Below the pieces are notes generated by a model. It was not told where the DNA came from. It did not search any database and saw only the letters and a program-made list of their open reading frames with translations. Made by a program: the position numbers and the translations under genes. 12,080 bases of DNA from Sphingomonadaceae bacterium (GTDB taxonomy: Bacteria > Pseudomonadota > Alphaproteobacteria > Sphingomonadales > Sphingomonadaceae): positions 1-12,080 of the forward strand of contig JAGREF010000246.1 of the NCBI GenBank assembly GCA_020446665.1, in the 5' to 3' direction. Below, piece after piece: positions 7,093 through 12,080 of the stretch (positions within the stretch are counted from its first letter, which is position 1; each line of letters starts with the position of its first letter).

Positions 7093-7620
7093 TCAGCCTG
7101 CTGTCATCTCGACATAGCGCCGCGCGACCCAGCCGCTTTCGCACGGCCCGTCATAGGGAAAGGCCGGGCCCTCAATCGGGGACAGGACACCGCAATCCCC
7201 GGTCAGGCGATCCGGTGTGTTTGGCGAATAGACTACGCCGAACCACCGCTCGTCCTCTGACAGTTCGCAGATCGCCAGCGGATGGTGCGGCTTGAGCCGG
7301 GCCAGTTCCGCAGACTCGCTCGATGGCCGAGCGCGCACAGAGAGAAAGCCGTCCCCACCAGTTTTGAGCGGGGCAACCACGGCCAGAGATGCGCAAACAT
7401 CAAGATCGCCATTCGCCCCGACCATGACCGGCTTTCGCGCGGAATGCGCAGTGGTTGCAGGGCTGGATTTCGCTGCAGCCTTCCCGGCTTGATCCGGGAG
7501 AGGGTTCGCCTCAGTCACAGCTTCCTGCGTTGTCGCAGGCGCCTCGGGTTCCTTCTCCGCTGACGGTGAGCAGGCCGTAGCAGCAAGTAGGACCAGGAAA
7601 AGCATGGATCGGACGTGCAT
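7093..7620 (-). CDS. SH3-like domain lipoprotein (paralogue of the gene at 11144-11566)
   Basis: A 175-residue predicted lipoprotein. The N-terminus MHVRSMLFLVLLAATAC carries a lipobox-like LAATAC with lipid-acceptor Cys17. A low-complexity Ala/Pro/Glu/Thr linker (18-62) is followed by a compact domain (70-175) containing FLSVRARP, typical of bacterial SH3-like domains, then RWFGVVYSP and GPCESGWVARRYVEM. Cys76, Cys118, Cys143 and Cys160 are all matched in the second SH3-like protein of this window, suggesting two disulfides in the periplasm. GGGGAG lies 8 bases before ATG 7620, which decides the start over an in-frame TTG at 7638. Its stop nearly abuts the next gene. It is probably attached to an envelope membrane; the ligand is unknown, and SH3-like domains often bind peptides or cell wall. 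It is divergent from the plus-strand operon at 7776. Confidence 0.82.
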   Translation of the reverse strand: MHVRSMLFLVLLAATACSPSAEKEPEAPATTQEAVTEANPLPDQAGKAAAKSSPATTAHSARKPVMVGANGDLDVCASLAVVAPLKTGGDGFLSVRARPSSESAELARLKPHHPLAICELSEDERWFGVVYSPNTPDRLTGDCGVLSPIEGPAFPYDGPCESGWVARRYVEMTAG

Positions 7621-7775
7621 GGCGGCAACTCCCCGCAAGATGTATCGAATGCCCTTCTAGAGCGCTCGGCAAACACATGCACGGCCACATCTATGGGATA
7701 GGCAGGAGACCCTCCTTCGTTGACTCTGCGACCCTCTGTTTACCCCACTGAAGACTGCTCCGGAGGAGTTTTGCG

Positions 7776-8366
7776 ATGAGCAACAATCAAGCTGCAGAAG
7801 CGATCAGGGCCATGGATCGCGGGCAACAGCAGCAAGTCAAGAAGGGACTGCTGGGCCTGGTCTTCAATAGCCTTGCAGTCCTCGCCCTTATCGGTGCTGT
7901 CGGCGTCTTCCTCACCATGCAAGAGGAGGAAAGCGAGCGGGCCACCTATCTGGATGAAGGCACGGTTTCGCGTGCGCTTTTGCTCAGCACCTCGGTCGAT
8001 GAATACAAGCTTGCAAACAAGCGGGGGCAGACTGTCGATGCCAGCAAGAATTTCGTACGGATCGCGCATGATCCGGAATCGAGCGTGAAATATTCCGATC
8101 TTGGCACGAATGTGCAGGAATCCGATCTGCCCGCACCACCGGGCAAAGACTATACCGCCAGTATTGATATGGATGACGAGGAATTCGCAGGCATCAAGGC
8201 TGGCGATGTCCTGACCGTGGTCACCACCCCCTATGATCGGGGCAGCCCCTGGACACTGGCAAAGCTGCGGAATTATTCGCCCGATGGCTATTATCTGTGG
8301 ATGGGCATTTTCGCTGCATTGGCGATCGCGCTGTGGTTCGCCGGCCGGGTCATGTCACGCAGATGA
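7776..8366 (+). CDS. Small membrane protein, DUF3592-like, first gene of a three-gene operon
   Basis: A 196-residue protein with a cytoplasmic N-terminus (MSNNQAAEAIRAMDRG), a transmembrane helix at about 24-47, an extracytoplasmic region of about 120 residues and a second helix at about 172-191 ending in basic RVMSRR. This two-helix layout with a beta-rich loop (GTVSRALLLS, GDVLTVVTTPYDRGSPW) resembles DUF3592 proteins, but the likeness is weak. A strong Shine-Dalgarno GGAGGAG (7762-7768) precedes the ATG. Its stop overlaps the next start by four bases (ATGA at 8363-8366), so translation is coupled. A TTGACT at 7720-7725 might be a -35 box, but no good -10 element follows. Function unknown. 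Confidence 0.8.
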   Translation: MSNNQAAEAIRAMDRGQQQQVKKGLLGLVFNSLAVLALIGAVGVFLTMQEEESERATYLDEGTVSRALLLSTSVDEYKLANKRGQTVDASKNFVRIAHDPESSVKYSDLGTNVQESDLPAPPGKDYTASIDMDDEEFAGIKAGDVLTVVTTPYDRGSPWTLAKLRNYSPDGYYLWMGIFAALAIALWFAGRVMSRR

Positions 8367-8932
8367 CCCGCCGCAGGAAAAAGGGCGAATTCCTGCTGGT
8401 CTGCGCGATTGGTAGCCTGCTGCTCGGTCTTGGCGCCGGCTATATGGCAATCGATGTTGGTGCCCGGATGAACGAACTGCGTCAGCATGGCGTGGTTTCC
8501 GCCGCCGAAATCATCGATAAGCAGGCACGCGAAGAACGAGAAACGAAAGTGATCGGGGGCGGCAGGCGGGTCAGCCAGCATACGACCGATTACACGCTCG
8601 GTCTTCGCTTCGACAAACATGCCGCCACGCGGCACAAGGATTTCGTTGCGGGCACTCCGCTCGAAACCCATGGTAGCCCGTACCTCACTCCGGCAGCCAT
8701 CGATGTAAGCCGCGAAGTCTATGCGACGCATGGAGTGGGTGACTTCATCGAAGTAACCTTCATTCCGGACATCGCTTCCTACGACAAGGACAGCTTCCAG
8801 CTGACTGAAACGGTAGAGGAACAATCCTCGTTTGCGTTTCTGGTCCGGTGGTATCTTGGGGCGCTGGCCGGCATTGCCTTGGGTCTGTGGGGCATCATCC
8901 GCTATCGTCAGCTGAACCGGCAGCATGGGTAA
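8363..8932 (+). CDS. Small membrane protein, DUF3592-like, second gene of the operon
   Basis: A 189-residue protein with a basic N-terminus (MTRRRKKGEF), a helix at about 9-30, an extracytoplasmic loop and a second helix at about 160-180. The loop has features seen in DUF3592 proteins: GVVSAAEIIDKQ near the start, a central strand pair (DYTLGLRFDKH) and GVGDFIEVTFIPDIASYDK before the second helix. ATG 8363 is chosen because it forms the ATGA overlap with the preceding gene; the longer frame from 8297 lies inside that gene. It shares membrane topology with its neighbour, so the two could be diverged paralogues or a heteromeric pair. DUF3592 has no settled function. Confidence 0.82.
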   Translation: MTRRRKKGEFLLVCAIGSLLLGLGAGYMAIDVGARMNELRQHGVVSAAEIIDKQAREERETKVIGGGRRVSQHTTDYTLGLRFDKHAATRHKDFVAGTPLETHGSPYLTPAAIDVSREVYATHGVGDFIEVTFIPDIASYDKDSFQLTETVEEQSSFAFLVRWYLGALAGIALGLWGIIRYRQLNRQHG

Positions 8933-10208
8933 TCCGGCGCAAGCATGGCCCCGGATGGCGGTGAGCGGCCTGCTGGCATTCGCTGCACCGCTTTTGTGCT
9001 GTCAAAGCCTTCCGGCGAATGGCAGGGCGATGGACGACAGCAGCGCAAGCTACATCGCGCCCTTCCGTTTCCTGCATGATCGCCAGGCCGAGGAATTCGT
9101 GCCCGCAATCGACGGGCCATTTGCGGCCTTTCGCAACGATGCGCACGACCTCATGCTCCATGCCAGCCATACAGGCAGCCGGATCGATCCGCATCATGGT
9201 GGACCGGAAATCGACCAGCTGGCCATCGATATCGAATTGGGCGGACGCATGCTGCGCTGGCTGGTGATCGATCGCAACCGGAAGATTGGGCGCTATCGCT
9301 TGTCGAGCATGCTCACAAGGCGAGACGGAGCGCTGGCGATCATCGTGCAGCGAGAAGCCGAGGATGGCCGGGTGCTGACCACGGTGTTGGTCTTGCACCG
9401 CCAGATGGAGGATCAGGAAACCCGTTTGCCGGACTATGCAGGGCCGATGTGGGACCGCGTTGGCGAGGATGTTGACGGGGACGGGACTGTGGAACTGCTG
9501 GTCCCCGACCAGCGTTTTGCCGACGCATTCGGCACGGCGGGCAAAGCGCCTGCACCGCCGCTGATCTATGCTTTGCAGCATGGGCGCTTTGTCGAAGCGA
9601 GCCGGGACGGCTCCTATTTCGATTATTTCAGGTTGCTGGAACCCGAGGCAGCCGAAGCCTGTGAAAATATCGATGGTTTGCCCCGCTCAGAGATTCGGGC
9701 AGCATGCTATCCAACGCTTGCCGGTCTGATGGCACGCAGCGGCAAATGGCCGGCTGCCAATCAAGTGCTGCAACGGCGGAACGAGGATTTCGCAACGCTC
9801 GATTTGCCAGCGCGCGCTGGCGGTATCAGCTGGGATATCGGTGTTACCCGGCACCTCATCGCCTGGGGCTACCTACCCCAGCAGGCCTCAGTGCGATGGT
9901 GGAGCAAGGCCTGGCAGGATTTTTACGGGGAATGGCATTCGGGTGCAGTCCCATTCGAAGTGCAAATGCTGGTTTATGATCTGCAAGGTTGCGACCATTT
10001 CAGTGAGGAGCCGGCAGAGAACCCGGATGGCAGCGTTAACGAATATGTCGTCGATAGGCAGGAGCATTTCTGCCTCCGCCCGATTGGTGGCGGCGATTTC
10101 GTTGGAGTTGGCGATTTGCGATGGGACTGGATCAGAGGCAAATATCGCGACGACAAATTCGTGCGGGAATTGCTCGAGAACTATGACAAACCATCGCCGA
10201 TCGACTGA
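8925..10208 (+). CDS. Exported protein of unknown function with one FG-GAP-like calcium-binding motif
   Basis: A 427-residue protein. Residues 1-35 look like a Sec signal peptide (AVSGLLAFAAPLLCC, then PANGRA). No proper lipobox is seen, because both cysteines follow Leu or Cys. Residues 178-193 contain GEDVDGDGTVELLV, a DxDGDG loop (Asp182, Asp184, Asp186) typical of FG-GAP/VCBS-type calcium sites, but only one copy is present, so no full beta-propeller is shown. The C-terminal half has several Trp and four Cys (246, 261, 356, 383) and resembles no family I know. ATG 8925 overlaps the upstream stop by 8 bases. ATG 8955 is an alternative, and neither has a strong ribosome binding site. It ends 1 base from the convergent gene at 10210. 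It probably acts in the periplasm or cell surface with the two membrane proteins. Confidence 0.8.
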   Translation: MGNPAQAWPRMAVSGLLAFAAPLLCCQSLPANGRAMDDSSASYIAPFRFLHDRQAEEFVPAIDGPFAAFRNDAHDLMLHASHTGSRIDPHHGGPEIDQLAIDIELGGRMLRWLVIDRNRKIGRYRLSSMLTRRDGALAIIVQREAEDGRVLTTVLVLHRQMEDQETRLPDYAGPMWDRVGEDVDGDGTVELLVPDQRFADAFGTAGKAPAPPLIYALQHGRFVEASRDGSYFDYFRLLEPEAAEACENIDGLPRSEIRAACYPTLAGLMARSGKWPAANQVLQRRNEDFATLDLPARAGGISWDIGVTRHLIAWGYLPQQASVRWWSKAWQDFYGEWHSGAVPFEVQMLVYDLQGCDHFSEEPAENPDGSVNEYVVDRQEHFCLRPIGGGDFVGVGDLRWDWIRGKYRDDKFVRELLENYDKPSPID

Positions 10209-10209
10209 C

Positions 10210-11142
10210 TCAGGATCCGCAATCCTGCTCGGAAAATTCCATCCGCTCGAACCGTTCGCCCAGCCATACCCATTTGCCCTGCCAGCCCTTTTCGTTATCT
10301 CCGCAGGCTTTCCCGGCAGTCAGGATACCGCTCTGATCGTCGAAGGCTGTGCCTGCGGGCAAGTTGTCCCAGGTCAATTGGCCATCCGCCTGTTCGCGCT
10401 TCCAGACGGAATATTCCCCTGGCACAAATTCGATCAGCCAGACACTTTCCGTCGGTGCCGTCTTTTCAGCGCCGCAGTTCACCGCGACAAAGCCTTCCGC
10501 TCCTCGCATGGTGTGGCGTGCAACAGACCCGGCGGTGCCGCAAATCAACTGAACCAGCTTTTGATCGGGCTCGGCCTGATTGCCTAGCGACAGGAACAGG
10601 CAATGTTCTTCAATGCCGCTACAGCCAAAGAATATCGCATCGGGATCGGCCTCGGTCGGCTGAGGCCATCTTTCCAGAGCAAGCAAGACCGAGGGGACCT
10701 CGCTTTCGCCCCCTCCGACATATTCTGCAATGTCTGCGATCCTCCATCGCCCGGCAAAGCGGACCAGCTGCCACTGCGCGGTCGCCGTGCCTGCGCGAAT
10801 GGTCGCCAGCGCGCGGTTGCTGTCACCGGTGATCGAGACGATCGCAAACTCTATCCCCTCCGGATCCTGGCACAGGCAGAGCGGATCGTGATCGAGCCAC
10901 CCCTCTTCGCCGCCCGTTCGATCGCGCTCCACTGCCATGCGGAAACGGGGGGTGAGAAAATGCGTATAGTCGGCAGCGGCAGGGCTGGCCTGATCGGCGG
11001 TCTCCTGCGTGATGACTGACTGGACAAATTCCCATGCCCCCACAGGCTTGCGGGCCGTGCGCGCCGAGCAGGAAGCAGACGCAATCGCACTGAGGGCAAC
11101 GAGGAAAACCGCTCCGATGTGAAGAGCTGAAACCCGTGCCAT
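10210..11142 (-). CDS. Exported two-domain protein: DUF3828/NTF2-like domain plus DUF1176-like C-terminus
   Basis: A 310-residue protein with an N-terminal signal (IGAVFLVALSAIASASC). Cys25 might be a lipid acceptor, but SAS before it is a poor lipobox. Residues about 35-145 resemble the NTF2-like DUF3828 domain: HFLTPRFRMAVE, LDHDPLCLCQDPEG and WQLVRFAGRWRIADIAEYVG. Residues about 150-310 end in KACGDNEKGWQGKWVWLGERFERMEF and a terminal Cys, recalling the GDCG...W.W.G..F....Cys close of DUF1176 proteins. Both likenesses are from memory. ATG 11142 lies one base after the stop of the SH3-like gene (TGA-T-ATG), so translation is coupled and the longer upstream frame is not used. The many cysteines suit a periplasmic, disulfide-bonded protein. 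Function unknown. Confidence 0.8.
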   Translation of the reverse strand: MARVSALHIGAVFLVALSAIASASCSARTARKPVGAWEFVQSVITQETADQASPAAADYTHFLTPRFRMAVERDRTGGEEGWLDHDPLCLCQDPEGIEFAIVSITGDSNRALATIRAGTATAQWQLVRFAGRWRIADIAEYVGGGESEVPSVLLALERWPQPTEADPDAIFFGCSGIEEHCLFLSLGNQAEPDQKLVQLICGTAGSVARHTMRGAEGFVAVNCGAEKTAPTESVWLIEFVPGEYSVWKREQADGQLTWDNLPAGTAFDDQSGILTAGKACGDNEKGWQGKWVWLGERFERMEFSEQDCGS

Positions 11143-11143
11143 A

Positions 11144-11566
11144 TCAGCCGGCCACCAATTCGATATAGCGAGCAGACACCCAGCCCTGCAGGCAAGGCCC
11201 GGTATAGGGCTGGCGCGGCAGCGGCGTGCCGACGCCGCAAGCGCCGTAATCATCCTGCCGATCAACAGGCTGGAAGACAATGCCATACCATTTCCCGTCG
11301 GCAGTCTGGTCACACAGATAGACGGGATGGCCACTGCGTAGGCGGTAGGCCTCATGCCCGGCTATGTCTGGGCGCTGACGCACGGACAGGAAGTTGTCGC
11401 CGCGCGGCTTGAGGCCGGTCACAGCTCCAACTCCCCCGCAAGCATCCATGTCCGGATCATCGGTGCCCAAAAGCACCGGCCTTTTCGACAGAGACTGTGA
11501 CGCGGCAGGCACAGCGACAATCCCGGCCATCGCAATTACCGTCAGCAGCAGGCGTAAGTTTGACAC
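11144..11566 (-). CDS. Secreted SH3-like domain protein (paralogue of the lipoprotein at 7093-7620)
   Basis: A 140-residue exported protein. Residues 1-23 are a signal peptide (LRLLLTVIAMAGIVAVPAAS) with cleavage near Ser23. The mature part begins at a short linker, then a domain with FLSVRQRP, KWYGIVFQP and GPCLQGWVSARYIELVAG. Cys43, Cys85, Cys110 and Cys125 align with the four domain cysteines of the lipoprotein paralogue, and both proteins end in AG. This one lacks the lipid anchor and most of the linker. The start is GTG 11566 because GGGAG (11578-11574 on the minus strand) sits 7 bases upstream and the signal peptide starts there; the frame extending to 11713 has no ribosome binding site. 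From memory, similar small SH3-like proteins ending in GPCxxGWVxxxY occur as integron gene cassettes, but I see no attC site here. Confidence 0.82.
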   Translation of the reverse strand: MSNLRLLLTVIAMAGIVAVPAASQSLSKRPVLLGTDDPDMDACGGVGAVTGLKPRGDNFLSVRQRPDIAGHEAYRLRSGHPVYLCDQTADGKWYGIVFQPVDRQDDYGACGVGTPLPRQPYTGPCLQGWVSARYIELVAG

Positions 11567-11573
11567 ACCATTT

Positions 11574-11578
11574 CTCCC
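11574..11578 (-). promoter_or_regulatory. Shine-Dalgarno that supports a GTG start for the SH3-like gene
   Basis: Minus-strand GGGAG lies 7 bases before GTG 11566. It favours a 140-residue product with a clean signal peptide over the 189-residue reading that starts at 11713. Confidence 0.5.
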
Positions 11579-11725
11579 TATGACCAACCGCCAGTCTGTA
11601 ACACCGGCCAAACCCCTATCCACTCCCACAGGCATGGCATTTCCTGACGCAAGAAGCGGGCCCAAGAATTTTGGCCAGCTTGCCGGGCCAGGAAAGGCCA
11701 AGTTTGCATCCAAGAAAGGTATTAC

Positions 11726-11917
11726 ATGAGCAAGAACATTGCGTCCCGCCCCATGCCAACCCCCAGGCAGTGGCTTTTCATCGCCGCCGGCGCTCTGGCT
11801 GGATCGGTTATAGGTTTTGGATTGCTCGAAGGTGGCACGCTCGGCGGCGGCATCTTCGCGGTCTGCGTCTTCATCGGTGCGATCCCCTACAAAAAGGCAA
11901 TCGAAGCGAAGAAGTAG
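11726..11917 (+). CDS. Small two-helix membrane protein of unknown function
   Basis: A 63-residue protein with a short polar, basic N-terminus (SKNIASRPMPTPRQ) and two hydrophobic segments, about 16-35 (WLFIAAGALAGSVIGFGLL) and 39-54 (LGGGIFAVCVFIGAIP), joined by a Gly-rich turn. It ends in a lysine-rich tail. GAAAGG lies 6 bases upstream of the ATG. It is divergent from the SH3-like gene across a 159-base gap. The reading frame after its stop remains coding-like until the insertion element, so it may have had a same-strand partner gene. Not assignable to a family by eye. Confidence 0.72.
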   Translation: MSKNIASRPMPTPRQWLFIAAGALAGSVIGFGLLEGGTLGGGIFAVCVFIGAIPYKKAIEAKK

Positions 11918-11935
11918 GGGAAAGATGCCGATTGG

Positions 11936-11977
11936 ATGGATGCCTTTGCCGAGAACGTCCGCTTTGCCATGATACTA
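11936..11977 (+). pseudogene. Possible gene start interrupted by the insertion element
   Basis: After the stop of the 63-residue gene, an ATG at 11936 opens MDAFAENVRFAMIL, with GGGGAAAG about 11 bases upstream and codons typical of the neighbourhood. It then runs into the IS left end and would stop at 12028 inside the element. This suggests a gene split by the insertion. Alternatively it is chance, because only 14 codons can be seen. The frame is the same as that of the preceding gene, so an old readthrough or nonsense mutation is another reading. Confidence 0.3.
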
Positions 11978-12080
11978 GGTCCTGTTGACAAAAGCTCGGT
12001 AGGGATTCCCAAAATCGCGATCGGCTGATTCAAGGCTGCTTTTTGGGGAGCAGCTATGGCGCGCGGGGATTTGTCGGACG
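11978..12080 (+). mobile_element. Left end of an IS5-family insertion sequence (continues beyond the window)
   Basis: The left end appears to begin at about 11978 with GGTCCTGTTGACAAA, next to CTAG (11975-11978), which fits the CTAG/TA-type targets of IS5 relatives. A leader of about 75 bases carries GGGGAG before a transposase start. The opposite end is outside the window, so inverted repeats and target duplication cannot be checked, and the exact border is uncertain by a few bases. Confidence 0.65.
12056..12080 (+). CDS. IS5-family transposase, N-terminal fragment cut by the window end
   Basis: Only eight codons are visible: MARGDLSD. This matches the usual opening of IS5-family (IS427-type) transposases of sphingomonads and rhizobia, which start MARGDL(T/S)D before EW. 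GGGGAG at 12045-12050 gives a well-spaced ribosome binding site. The DDE catalytic core lies beyond the window, so activity cannot be judged. Confidence 0.6.

Noticed and set aside
7720..7746. TTGACT followed by TACCCC as a sigma-70 promoter for the plus-strand operon.
   Set aside because: The -35 is plausible, but the spacing is 15 bases and the -10 is poor, so it is not listed as a feature.

Overview
The window looks like chromosomal DNA of an alphaproteobacterium, probably Sphingomonadales/Erythrobacteraceae. This rests on the high GC content, codon use rich in G/C at third positions, a serine tRNA with encoded CCA, and an IS5-type transposase start (MARGDLSD) common in sphingomonads. The taxonomic guess is inference.

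Layout. (1) 115-205: tRNA-Ser(GGA), followed by about 430 bp with no convincing gene. (2) 633-6579, minus strand: a signalling and surface-protein block. In transcription order it is a 7TM-DISM-like sensor histidine kinase (HisKA_3 type), a NarL/FixJ response regulator, and a large autotransporter-like outer-membrane protein with five Ig/PKD-like repeats. All three intergenic gaps in this block carry repeated copies of a TGGCAT-core motif (typically ATRTGGCAT), so the regulator may control its own system and the autotransporter. The autotransporter leader can also fold over its own ribosome binding site. (3) 6671-7620, minus strand: a two-gene coupled unit, an SH3-like lipoprotein followed by an unknown 139-residue protein. 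(4) 7776-10208, plus strand: a tightly overlapping three-gene operon of two small DUF3592-like membrane proteins and an exported protein with one FG-GAP-like DxDGDG motif. (5) 10210-11566, minus strand: a second coupled pair, an SH3-like secreted protein paralogous to the one in (3), followed by a two-domain exported protein (DUF3828/NTF2-like plus a DUF1176-like tail). (6) 11726-11917: a 63-residue membrane protein, followed in the same frame by a short coding-like stretch cut off by the left end of an IS5-family element that runs off the window.

Working view. The left half reads as a dedicated two-component system next to its probable surface-protein target. The right half is a cluster of poorly described envelope proteins, in which two paralogous 'SH3 protein plus coupled partner' modules flank an opposite-strand membrane operon. 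I see no CRISPR array, prophage or complete mobile element. Family assignments come from reading motifs by eye; no database search was run.
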